From NCBI GenBank assembly GCA_049323795.1, contig JBMOOH010000044.1, forward strand, positions 1-9,215: DNA of 9,215 nt, written 5' to 3'. Under the pieces are notes generated by a model. That model ran no database searches. It had not been told where the DNA came from and saw nothing but the letters and a program-made list of their open reading frames with translations. Numbering within the stretch: position 1 is the stretch's first letter; the number at the start of each line of letters is the position of its first letter. Positions 1 to 8,606 of the stretch are shown here, in pieces. A program made the translations under genes and the position numbers. This DNA comes from JAOADN01 sp049323795 (lineage in GTDB: Bacteria > Pseudomonadota > Alphaproteobacteria > Rhodobacterales > Rhodobacteraceae).

Positions 1-950
<950 letters not shown>

Positions 951-1326
951 AAAGGCTGTTGCCAGCCTATCCTTGACGTTCGAACCTCTGCACATCGTCA
1001 TCCGGCTTGCGGCCGGATGTCATCTGTCTGATGTACATCGTTCCAAGGGAACGAAGTCCGTCAAACAGTGAAGCTGACACTCGCATCATCGCCCCGGACG
1101 TGATCCGGGGCTAGCGAGCCGACATGCAGCGTTGACCATCGAAACGGCCAAACCGCCCACATATCTCTTCAGTGACCAGCGATTTCAAAGAGCTCAAGAG
1201 ACAAAACTGACCGGACGCGCCCTAGCTTGCTTGGCGCATCCGCTCGCCCTACCTCTCGTTTTTGTCTGCCGGCTTCACCCGAAGGCTTCGTCCGGCGGCC
1301 GATGCAGCGTCTCCGCCGCGTCGGTG
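951..1326 (-). ncRNA. rrn operon leader (5' external transcribed spacer)
   Basis: About 375 nt of precursor RNA between the inferred transcription start and the mature 16S 5' end. Read on the minus strand it holds boxA at 1183-1193. The segment just after boxA, ending in ATATGTGGGCGGTTTGG, resembles what I remember of Rhodobacteraceae rrn leaders. Three hairpins follow: 1091-1111 (8-bp stem GCCCCGGA/TCCGGGGC, 5-nt loop), 1039-1053 (6-bp stem CGTTCC/GGAACG), and 999-1019 (8-bp stem CATCCGGC/GCCGGATG). One arm of the RNase III processing stem that releases 16S should lie here, but its partner is outside the window. No protein gene is supported. Confidence 0.75.
1183..1193 (-). promoter_or_regulatory. 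rrn boxA antitermination site
   Basis: On the minus strand the leader reads GCTCTTTGAAA, close to the E. coli rrn boxA core (GCTCTTTAACA), about 235 nt upstream of mature 16S. In the transcript boxA recruits NusB-NusE and the antitermination complex that protects rRNA transcription from Rho. Position and sequence agree with a functional site. Confidence 0.75.
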
Positions 1327-1332
1327 AAGGGC

Positions 1333-1361
1333 TATTTACGGAGGGAGGTCGGGGTCCGCAA
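1333..1361 (-). promoter_or_regulatory. rrn P1-type sigma-70 promoter
   Basis: On the minus strand, -35 TTGCGG (1356-1361) and -10 TAAATA (1333-1338) are separated by exactly 17 bp. The expected start is near 1325-1327. Immediately upstream are A-rich tracts (five A at 1366-1370, seven A at 1386-1392) that resemble an UP element contacted by the RNA polymerase alpha subunit. The spacing, the UP-like tracts, the downstream boxA and the absence of competing genes make this the best candidate for the rRNA promoter. A second upstream promoter cannot be excluded but I see no convincing one. Confidence 0.65.
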
Positions 1362-1589
1362 GAGCTTTTTGCGGGGAAGATCACATTTTTTTCGCACTTT
1401 CTGCGCGGTCCCCGGGCCCCCACCCCAAATCTTGCGTTCGGCGCAATCGTGGCAACAATCCACCCCCTCCGCACGCAAGAACCTTGCCCGGCGCCACGGA
1501 TTCGGGCCGCATCGGGCCACACGGTCTCCGCCCGCCCGCATGGCATGGCACAGCATGACCGGCCGGTCCGGGATTTCGGAACGGGAGAA
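1362..1589. other. Intergenic region between msrQ end and rrn promoter
   Basis: About 230 bp without a supported gene. It contains the A-tracts of the rrn promoter, a short inverted repeat TTGCG/CGCAA at 1432-1446, and a perfect 12-bp palindrome GACCGGCCGGTC at 1557-1568. The palindrome lies 21 nt past the msrQ stop and could weakly mark its transcript end. No T-rich terminator tail for the msr operon is visible, so readthrough into rrn or Rho-dependent ending is possible. Open frames here have low-complexity Arg/Pro/Gly-rich products and no ribosome binding site that I trust. Confidence 0.5.
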
Positions 1590-2207
1590 TCAGGCCCGGG
1601 CCGTTGCCGATGCCCTCCCGGGCGCCAGCCGCAGGGCGAGCAGGCCCAGAATCACCGCCGCATAGACCATCGGCTGCAGCCACCAGGACTTCACCAGCCA
1701 GAGGTAGTGAAGCGCACCGGCGACCGCGACGAGGTAGGTCAGCTTGTGCAGCCGCTGCCAGCGCAGGCTGCCAAGGCGTCTCACCCAGGCATTGTTCGAC
1801 GTGACGGCAAGGGGAATCAGCGCGACAAGGCCGACCATCCCCGCCGTCACGAAGGGCCGCTTCACGATGTCCCCGAGCGCCTGCTGGACGTAAAGTCCCA
1901 TGTCCAGGACCGCCCAGGTCAGGAAGTGGACAAGGACGTAGAAGAACACCAGAAGCCCGAGCGCCCGGCGGTGGCGGATCAGGTTGATGCCGAACCATCG
2001 CCGGACCGGCGTCACCGCCAGCGTGGCGATCAGGAGCTGGAGCGCCAGAAGCCCCAGCTTGCGCTCGAGCGTACGGACCGGATCAGGTCCGAGCATCCCG
2101 CTGGCCGCCTGCCAGAACAGCCACACCAGCCAGACGGCGCCCGCCGCATAGAGCGTCCAGGCCGGTACCTGTCGCAGCGCCCCGTTGATCGGCCCGGCAA
2201 TCTTCAT
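1590..2207 (-). CDS. msrQ: Haem-binding membrane subunit MsrQ of the periplasmic methionine-sulfoxide reductase
   Basis: MsrQ (formerly YedZ) is an inner-membrane b-type cytochrome that passes electrons, from quinol or a flavin reductase, to the periplasmic MsrP. The 205-residue product matches the usual length of about 200. Six hydrophobic segments are visible at roughly 18-36, 51-67, 82-103, 118-136, 156-171 and 179-193. Conserved histidines fall at H94 (VLVHF), H154 (RLHKL) and H167 (LHYLW), matching the three E. coli positions tied to haem binding. I chose the ATG at 2207 because GAGGTG lies 7 nt upstream; the frame stays open further, but that part encodes the upstream gene in another frame. 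The Shine-Dalgarno overlaps the stop of the GDCCVxC gene 11 nt upstream, so msrQ is the third gene of the operon. Confidence 0.93.
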   Translation of the reverse strand: MKIAGPINGALRQVPAWTLYAAGAVWLVWLFWQAASGMLGPDPVRTLERKLGLLALQLLIATLAVTPVRRWFGINLIRHRRALGLLVFFYVLVHFLTWAVLDMGLYVQQALGDIVKRPFVTAGMVGLVALIPLAVTSNNAWVRRLGSLRWQRLHKLTYLVAVAGALHYLWLVKSWWLQPMVYAAVILGLLALRLAPGRASATARA

Positions 2208-2218
2208 GGTGGTGCACC

Positions 2219-2416
2219 TCACCGATCCCTGCCGGCCTGGACCGGAGGGCAGGGCACCGTTCCGTACGAACAGAAGACGCAGCAATCGCCGGGCCTCGGC
2301 CTCAGGACCGTCCCGCAGCCGGTGCATTCGTAGAAGAACTGGCAGACATCCTCCGGCATCGTCTCGGTCTTTGCCGTGCCGCAATGCGGGCAGGTCACGG
2401 TTGATCGGCGCTCCAT
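2219..2416 (-). CDS. Small Cys-rich GDCCVxC-domain protein inside the msrPQ operon
   Basis: A 65-residue soluble protein with nine cysteines: C9 and C12 (CPHCG), C25, C31 and C34 (CTGCG), C45, C46 and C49 in the signature GDCCVFC, and C56 (VPCPP). The paired CxxC motifs suggest a zinc ribbon or another metal/thiol centre. The signature matches the family named GDCCVxC domain-containing (seleno)protein, some members of which use selenocysteine; here all signature cysteines are ordinary TGC/TGT codons. No signal peptide or membrane segment is seen, so it should be cytosolic. The ATG at 2416 lies one base after the msrP stop, with GAAGGA 8 nt upstream inside the end of msrP, implying translational coupling. 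The stop overlaps the msrQ Shine-Dalgarno. Its biochemical role is unknown to me; a part in MsrP maturation or electron supply is inference. Confidence 0.85.
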   Translation of the reverse strand: MERRSTVTCPHCGTAKTETMPEDVCQFFYECTGCGTVLRPRPGDCCVFCSYGTVPCPPVQAGRDR

Positions 2417-2417
2417 C

Positions 2418-3344
2418 CTAGTAGTCCTTCGCCAGGTCCTGCCCGGCATAGAGACCCGCCACATACTCGCCGTAGCCGTTGAACATCAGCGTCGACTGCC
2501 GGCCGGCGAACAGTCCGCCGCCGACGCGCCGCTCGGTCGCCTGACTCCAGCGCGGATGGTCGACCTCGGGGTTCACGTTCGAATAGAACCCGTATTCGTT
2601 CGGCGCCATCATGTTCCAGGTCGTCTTCGGCTGCGCCTCCACGAGCGAGATCCGGACGATCGACTTGATCGACTTGAAGCCGTATTTCCACGGCACCACC
2701 AGCCGGATCGGCGCGCCGTTCTGATTGGGCATCGGCTGGCCGTAGAGACCGGTCGCCAGGATGGTCAGCGGGCTCATCGCCTCGTCCAGCCGCAGCCCCT
2801 CGCGGTAGGGCCAGTCGAGGATGGGGTAGGCCTGCCCCGGCATCTCCTCGGGCCTGAGCAGCGTCTCGAAGGCCACGTATTTCGCGCCCGGCTGCACGCC
2901 CACCCAGTCCAGAAGCGCCCTGAGCTCGAAGCCGTTCCACGGCACGACCATCGACCACGCCTCGACACAGCGGAGGCGGTAGATCCGCTCCTCGATCGTC
3001 ATCCCCTTCAGCAGATCGTCGAGGGCATAGTCGCCGGACTTCTCGACCATCCCGTCGATCCTGACCGTCCAGGGCGTCGTCTTCAGCGACCCCGCGTAAT
3101 AGGCGGGATCCTCCTTTCCGGTCCCGAACTCGTAGAAGTTGTTGTAGCCCGAGATGTCCCCGATCGGGTTCGGCGTCTCGTCCGTCGAATAGGGCGAGGC
3201 CGCCGCATAGGCCGCCCCCGGCCCGAAGCCGTGAATCGCCGCCGCCCCGCCGGCGGCAGCCGCCATGAATTTCCGGCGGTTCAGGAAGACCTCCCTCGGC
3301 GTGACATCGGACCACTTCAGATCGCTCTTGAACGTTCCGGGCAT
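2418..3344 (-). CDS. msrP: Periplasmic methionine-sulfoxide reductase catalytic subunit MsrP (molybdopterin enzyme)
   Basis: MsrP (formerly YedY) reduces protein-bound methionine sulfoxide, both R and S forms, in the periplasm using a molybdopterin cofactor and electrons from MsrQ. The 308-residue product carries a twin-arginine signal (NRRKFM at 22-27, hydrophobic stretch, AYA near 45-47), so it is exported folded by Tat. The family motif YNNFYEFG is at 67-74, and the Mo-ligating cysteine is C126 in RLRCVEAW. The family is about 310-335 residues, so it is complete. I chose the ATG at 3344 because AAGGGG sits 7 nt upstream and the N-terminus then fits a Tat protein; a frame opening 300 nt further upstream gives a compositionally odd extension and is rejected. 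First gene of the operon with the GDCCVxC gene and msrQ. It ends in TAG one base before the next ATG. Confidence 0.95.
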   Translation of the reverse strand: MPGTFKSDLKWSDVTPREVFLNRRKFMAAAAGGAAAIHGFGPGAAYAAASPYSTDETPNPIGDISGYNNFYEFGTGKEDPAYYAGSLKTTPWTVRIDGMVEKSGDYALDDLLKGMTIEERIYRLRCVEAWSMVVPWNGFELRALLDWVGVQPGAKYVAFETLLRPEEMPGQAYPILDWPYREGLRLDEAMSPLTILATGLYGQPMPNQNGAPIRLVVPWKYGFKSIKSIVRISLVEAQPKTTWNMMAPNEYGFYSNVNPEVDHPRWSQATERRVGGGLFAGRQSTLMFNGYGEYVAGLYAGQDLAKDY

Positions 3345-3486
3345 TGCGTTTCCCCTTGCGACTGACCTTCGCGGGAAGGGTAACACGGGCCGCACCGCAA
3401 GCGAGAGGCGGTCACGCGTTTGTTCCCCCTCTGCAACATCGGCGATCCCGGCCACCGGATTGCGGTCAGAGGCAGGCGGGGCCGAA

Positions 3487-3545
3487 CCGGACCCCGCAAG
3501 GGTCCGGCACGGCGGGGTTTCCGCCCGCCTTGCCCGGCACCGGGC
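3487..3545. repeat. Cluster of three GC-rich inverted repeats
   Basis: Three adjacent hairpins. 3487-3507 has perfect 8-bp arms CCGGACCC/GGGTCCGG and a 5-nt loop. 3511-3529 has 6-bp arms GGCGGG/CCCGCC and a 7-nt loop. 3532-3545 has GCCCGG/CCGGGC arms, effectively a 5-bp stem with a 4-nt loop. They lie between two divergent genes, so they are not ordinary 3'-end terminators. They could fold in the 5' leader of msrP, ending about 140 nt before its start, or isolate the two transcription units. Confidence 0.5.
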
Positions 3546-3724
3546 GATACGGGCACGCCGCTCACGGCGGTTCACTTGTCGTGACGGAGATTTGACTGGA
3601 ATGCCAGATCCGGCGCGGCTTAGTGCCGGCTGCGTTTCAGTCAACCGGCCCCGGGAACGATGTGGCCGAACGTCCCGCCCATCCGCCAGTCATCCGTCCG
3701 GCGCCCCCTCCCGTAGACATCGCG

Positions 3725-3742
3725 GTGCCGGACCTCCGGCAC
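3725..3742 (+). promoter_or_regulatory. Hairpin in the 5' leader of the FAS1 gene
   Basis: Perfect 7-bp arms GTGCCGG/CCGGCAC around a 4-nt ACCT loop, ending 26 nt before the FAS1 start codon and 16 nt before its Shine-Dalgarno. If transcribed it would form a stable stem close to, but not covering, the ribosome binding site. It may stabilise the mRNA 5' end; a regulatory role is inference. Confidence 0.4.
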
Positions 3743-3768
3743 GTCACGGGAACCGAACGGAGATACCA

Positions 3769-4254
3769 ATGTTCCGCAGAACCATCCTTGCTCTGACTGC
3801 CGCCGCCGCGCTGGTCCTTCCGTACGCGATACCCGCCTTCGCGCAGGCCGGGGACATCGTGGACACCGCTGTCGAGGCGGGCTCGTTCAAGACACTCACG
3901 GCTGCCCTGACGGCCGCCGGCCTCGCCGACACCCTCAAGGGCGAAGGTCCCTTCACCGTCTTCGCCCCCACCGACGACGCCTTCGCCGCACTTCCGGCCG
4001 GGACCGTCGACGACCTTCTGAGGCCCGAGAACAAGGACAAGCTCACTGCCGTCCTGACCTATCACGTCGTCCCGGGCAAGGTGATGTCCGCCGACCTTAC
4101 GAACGGCATGAAGGCCAGGACCGTCAACGGCGCCGAACTCACCATCACCACCGAGGGCGGCGTGAAGGTGAACGACGCGACCGTCATCCAGGCCGACATC
4201 GGGGCGTCGAACGGCGTCATCCATGTCATCGACAAGGTGCTCCTGCCGAAGTGA
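3769..4254 (+). CDS. Exported fasciclin (FAS1, beta-Ig-H3) domain protein
   Basis: A 161-residue secreted protein. It has a Sec signal peptide (RR at 3-4, hydrophobic core 5-21, likely cut after AFA at 23-25) and a single FAS1 domain from about 27 to the end. Both conserved FAS1 blocks are visible: FTVFAPTDDAF at 62-72, and the YH segment LTYHVVPG at 96-103. The closing block VIHVIDKVLLP is at 150-160. FAS1 domains mediate adhesion or protein/carbohydrate binding at the envelope. I recall a fasciclin gene being listed in the sigma-E (singlet-oxygen) regulon of Rhodobacter sphaeroides, but no matching promoter was found here. Start ATG at 3769 is supported by GGAG 6 nt upstream and by the signal peptide; the longer open frame upstream is rejected. 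It stands alone, divergent from msrP and convergent with clpB. Confidence 0.93.
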   Translation: MFRRTILALTAAAALVLPYAIPAFAQAGDIVDTAVEAGSFKTLTAALTAAGLADTLKGEGPFTVFAPTDDAFAALPAGTVDDLLRPENKDKLTAVLTYHVVPGKVMSADLTNGMKARTVNGAELTITTEGGVKVNDATVIQADIGASNGVIHVIDKVLLPK

Positions 4255-4260
4255 TCCGGC

Positions 4261-4325
4261 GTCCCGGGTCCTGCGCTGGCCCGCGGGACCCGGGCCGTAT
4301 CGCCGGGCCCTGTTCCTGACAGGGC
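4261..4325 (+). terminator. Paired hairpins after the FAS1 gene
   Basis: Two stems follow the FAS1 stop closely. The first has 9-bp arms CCCGGGTCC (4263-4271) and GGACCCGGG (4286-4294) with a 14-nt loop. The second has 7-bp arms GCCCTGT (4307-4313) and ACAGGGC (4319-4325) with a 5-nt loop. Neither is followed by a T-run, so they are weak intrinsic terminators or 3'-end stabilisers. They could act on either strand, between convergent genes. Confidence 0.45.
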
Positions 4326-4352
4326 GGCACCGCGGGCTTCGCCCCGGCCCCG

Positions 4353-4381
4353 CCCCCCCCCCCCGGGGGACATTCCGGGGG
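4353..4381. repeat. C12G5 homopolymer tract with inverted repeat
   Basis: Twelve consecutive C (4353-4364) run straight into five G (4365-4369). Eight bases later CCGGGGG (4375-4381) can pair with CCCCCGG (4360-4366) as a 7-bp stem. It lies 60-90 nt past the clpB stop on the minus strand and could end that transcript, without a T-run. Such a homopolymer is prone to replication slippage and also to sequencing error, so the exact length is uncertain. Confidence 0.5.
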
Positions 4382-4441
4382 CCGTCAGCAGGATCAGGGC
4401 CATGCCGTTTCCGGCCAGATACACCGGCCAGACCGCACCCG

Positions 4442-7054
<2,613 letters not shown>

Positions 7055-7130
7055 CGGCAATCTCCTCTCACCAAGCCCCCCACCGCCGGCCCGCCCTCTT
7101 GCGGCACGGGCCCTTGGGGTCTCGTCCGTG

Positions 7131-7159
7131 ACTTGGTTCCGCCCGAGACCGATTTCAAG
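7131..7159 (-). promoter_or_regulatory. Heat-shock (RpoH, sigma-32 type) promoter candidate for clpB
   Basis: On the minus strand CTTGAAA (7153-7159) matches the sigma-32 -35 element exactly. After a 14-bp spacer comes AACCAAGT (7131-7138), which keeps the CC, A and final T of the consensus CCCCATNT. The start would be near 7123, giving a leader of about 68 nt. The location before a classic heat-shock gene supports the call; the -10 is only partial. A GC-rich run with three GCCGG units (7159, 7167, 7176) abuts the -35. Confidence 0.55.
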
Positions 7160-7253
7160 CCGGCGGGCCGGCGCGGCCGGAACAAAACGGATACACTCTT
7201 TCTAAACCACGTTCTGCCACAAATTCCGGGCAGCTCGTCGCTTCGGAGGTTTC

Positions 7254-7391
7254 ATGTTCGGGTTCTGGTCATGCATCCTTCGCCTGCTGGTAAGCGCCGC
7301 CGCTCCGCAGCCTGCCGGACGATGCACCGTTCCGGTGATCCCCGGAAACGGCCGGATGCGGTACGGCCCGCCGCACGGGGGGCGCCGCTGA
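7254..7391 (+). CDS. Unrecognised 45-residue small protein
   Basis: I do not recognise this product. It starts MFGFWSCILRLLVSAAA, a short hydrophobic N-terminus, continues Pro/Gly/Arg-rich with a second Cys at residue 24, and ends basic (HGGRR). Support for translation comes from GGAGG 4 nt before the ATG, roughly 80% G/C at third codon positions, and a stop that overlaps the next start as TGATG. It is too short to call membrane-bound with confidence. It is divergent from clpB, with 199 bp between the starts. Its upstream DNA has no clear promoter. It may be a leader peptide whose translation drives the following gene, or a genuine small protein. Confidence 0.5.
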   Translation: MFGFWSCILRLLVSAAAPQPAGRCTVPVIPGNGRMRYGPPHGGRR

Positions 7392-7636
7392 TGCGCATCC
7401 TGTCCGCCCGCGTGACACGTGCCCGTCGCAACTCCGGGACATCCCGCGCCGAGGCGGTCGTCGCGCTGCTCGTCGCGGACCCGGACGGTTCGGTTCCGGT
7501 CGCCGTGCGGCTGGCGGTCTCGGCACCGCTCCGGGCGCCGGGGGCGGCTCCGCTCCGTGACCGTCTGATTGCCGCCGCGAAACTCACCTACGCGGCGACA
7601 CCCCGCGCCCTCCGCACCCTGCGCTACGCCGCGTGA
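7391..7636 (+). CDS. Unrecognised 81-residue small basic protein
   Basis: I do not recognise a family. The product begins MRILSARVTRARRNSGTSRAE, has a compact central segment of Val/Ala/Leu (about 22-50, EAVVALLVADPDGSVPVAVR), and ends in an Arg/Ala-rich, probably helical tail. It has no signal peptide, no clear membrane segment and no cysteine. Third codon positions are about 84% G/C, as expected for a real gene here. The ATG at 7391 shares its A with the TGA of the 45-residue gene, and only a G-run 8 nt upstream serves as a ribosome site, so translation is probably coupled. The frame is open upstream through the whole antisense of clpB, but that extension has no start signal. The gene ends ten bases before the hairpin at 7646-7666. 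Confidence 0.6.
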   Translation: MRILSARVTRARRNSGTSRAEAVVALLVADPDGSVPVAVRLAVSAPLRAPGAAPLRDRLIAAAKLTYAATPRALRTLRYAA

Positions 7637-7666
7637 GGAAAAGGAGGGCGGGGACCGGCCCCGCCC
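7637..7666 (-). terminator. Intrinsic terminator of cutC, probably bidirectional
   Basis: Perfect 8-bp arms GGGCGGGG (7646-7653) and CCCCGCCC (7659-7666) with a 5-nt loop. On the minus strand the stem is followed by TCCTTTTCC, a reasonable pyrimidine tail, so it fits the end of the cutC transcript. On the plus strand it lies ten bases after the stop of the 81-residue gene, though without a T-run there. Confidence 0.7.
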
Positions 7667-7685
7667 GGTCCGATCACGTCCGGCC

Positions 7686-7739
7686 ACATCCCCGCGACAT
7701 CCCCGCGACGTCACGGCCCGCCTGGCAGCAAGGCGGGCC
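7686..7739. repeat. Short tandem repeat and hairpin between convergent genes
   Basis: An 11-bp unit ACATCCCCGCG is repeated perfectly twice in tandem (7686-7696, 7697-7707). It is followed by a hairpin with 8-bp arms GGCCCGCC (7715-7722) and GGCGGGCC (7732-7739) and a 9-nt loop, 17 nt from the cutC stop. The hairpin may act with the downstream terminator to shape the cutC 3' end. No T-run follows it. Confidence 0.5.
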
Positions 7740-7756
7740 CGGCGCCCGCCGACCGG

Positions 7757-8473
7757 TCAGCCCGCAAGCGCTTCCTTCAAGGCACGGACCTCCCCCTCGT
7801 CCGTCGTCAGCCGCAGGGGCGCGCCGAACCCGAGGGCAACCGCCCGCGGGTCGAGCGGGCGCGCCGACGCGCAGGCCGAATGCACCTCGGCCACCTTCAC
7901 CCGCGCCAGCAGCGCCCGGACGTTTCCGGCAGTGATCCCCGCCCCCGGCATGATGCCCACCCGGCCCCGCGCCAGCGCGACGATCCGCGCCAGCGTCTCG
8001 GCCCCCTCCGGCGCCCCCGCCGCGCCGCCCGAGGTCAGGATCCGCTCGAAGCCCAGCCGCACCGCCGCCTCGACCGCCTCGCCGAAGTCGGGCACCAGGT
8101 CAAAGGCCCGGTGCAGCGTCACGCTCATCCGGCCGGCCGCCGACCGCAGGGCCGACAGGGTCTCCTCGTCCAGCCGCCCGTCGGACCGGGAGGCGCCGAT
8201 CACCACCCCCGCCAGCCCTGCCGCCTTCGCCGCCCCGATGTCCTCCAGCATCGCCGCCACCTCGTCCGGCCCGAAGCAGAAGTCCCCCGCGCGCGACCTT
8301 ATCAGCGCATGCACCGGCACACCCAGCCGCGCCGCACGCGCCATCTGCCCGGCCGAGGGCGTCAGCCCGCCGACTTCCAGGGCCGAGCAGAGCTCGATCC
8401 GGTCCGCGCCGCCGCGCGCGGCCGCCAGCATCCCCTCGACCGAATCGACGCAGACCTCGAGCGAGACAGACAT
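7757..8473 (-). CDS. cutC: CutC family protein (putative copper homeostasis)
   Basis: A 238-residue TIM-barrel-type cytosolic protein of the CutC family, near the usual length of about 245. Conserved blocks are clear: LEVCVDS at 5-11, ADRIELCSAL at 23-32, GGLTPS at 35-40, HALIRSRAGDF at 55-65, HRAFD at 121-125, RILTSGG at 144-150, MPGAGI at 175-180 (many members have MPGGGI) and EVHSA at 196-200. The family was named for copper tolerance in E. coli, where part of the phenotype was later attributed to an sRNA from the cutC 3' end. The molecular function therefore remains unsettled. ATG at 8473 is chosen since GGGAGG lies directly upstream and family similarity begins there; the frame extends 65 codons further without family similarity. 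It is divergent from pyrF. Confidence 0.93.
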   Translation of the reverse strand: MSVSLEVCVDSVEGMLAAARGGADRIELCSALEVGGLTPSAGQMARAARLGVPVHALIRSRAGDFCFGPDEVAAMLEDIGAAKAAGLAGVVIGASRSDGRLDEETLSALRSAAGRMSVTLHRAFDLVPDFGEAVEAAVRLGFERILTSGGAAGAPEGAETLARIVALARGRVGIMPGAGITAGNVRALLARVKVAEVHSACASARPLDPRAVALGFGAPLRLTTDEGEVRALKEALAG

Positions 8474-8509
8474 CCTCCCTCCCCGTGCCGGCCGAGACCG
8501 GACCCGGAC

Positions 8510-8535
8510 GCGCCCCCCCGGATGCGCCCCCCGGG
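8510..8535. repeat. Imperfect direct repeat between cutC and pyrF
   Basis: A unit of roughly 12 bp occurs twice about 14 bp apart: GCG followed by seven C and GG at 8510-8521, then GCG followed by six C and GGG at 8524-8535. It lies 37-62 bp upstream of cutC and just before the pyrF promoter candidate. It could be a regulator site or a product of local slippage; the sequence alone does not decide. Confidence 0.4.
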
Positions 8536-8547
8536 CGGATTCCCGCC

Positions 8548-8576
8548 TTGACAGGGCCGCCCGCTCCACCCCAAAC
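8548..8576 (+). promoter_or_regulatory. Sigma-70 promoter candidate for pyrF
   Basis: A perfect -35 TTGACA (8548-8553) is followed after 17 bp by CCAAAC (8571-8576), a poor -10. The implied start near 8583 would leave a leader of about 24 nt before the pyrF ATG, which fits. Strong -35 and weak -10 elements are common in this high-GC group, but the assignment rests mostly on the -35 and its position. Confidence 0.45.
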
Positions 8577-8606
8577 CGCGTCCGGCCGACAGTCAAGGAC
8601 CATGCG

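Larger units (their letters stand above)
3345..3768. other. Divergent intergenic region between msrP and the FAS1 gene
   Basis: 424 bp separating divergent genes, so it must hold promoters for both. I found no convincing -35/-10 pair, EcfG-type or TGATC-type sigma-E signal in either direction. The region holds a run of GC-rich hairpins at 3487-3545 and one just before the FAS1 ribosome binding site at 3725-3742. A CTTGCGG at 3397-3403 and a TTACCC at 3380-3385 on the minus strand look promoter-like but are spaced too closely. Open frames crossing it are extensions of the neighbouring genes and lack their own start signals. Confidence 0.5.

Noticed and set aside
1132..2333. Plus-strand open frames of 177 and 368 codons over the rrn leader and msrQ
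   Set aside because: They run antisense to the rrn leader, its promoter and msrQ, and their Arg/Pro-rich products resemble no protein.
2376..3365. 329-codon plus-strand frame over msrP
   Set aside because: Antisense shadow of the clear msrP gene, with a His/Arg/Asp-rich composition.
3345..3644. 100-codon N-terminal extension of msrP
   Set aside because: The ATG at 3344 has a good ribosome site and a proper Tat signal follows; the extension is Arg/Pro-rich and would block the signal peptide.
3651..3673. Possible EcfG-type (GGAAC...CGT) promoter before the FAS1 gene
   Set aside because: GGAAC and the CGTC motif are only about 12 bp apart, too close for the 16-19 bp spacing of that class.
3265..3768. 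168-codon N-terminal extension of the FAS1 protein
   Set aside because: It would place the Sec signal peptide internally and overlap msrP; the ATG at 3769 has GGAG at good spacing.
7179..7213. GGAAC...CGTT pair upstream of the 45-codon gene
   Set aside because: The 26-bp spacing is too long for a general-stress sigma promoter.
7202..7714. Minus-strand frames of 170, 111 and 85 codons opposite the two small genes
   Set aside because: No ribosome sites, low-complexity Arg/Gly/Ala composition, and weaker codon pattern than the plus-strand pair.
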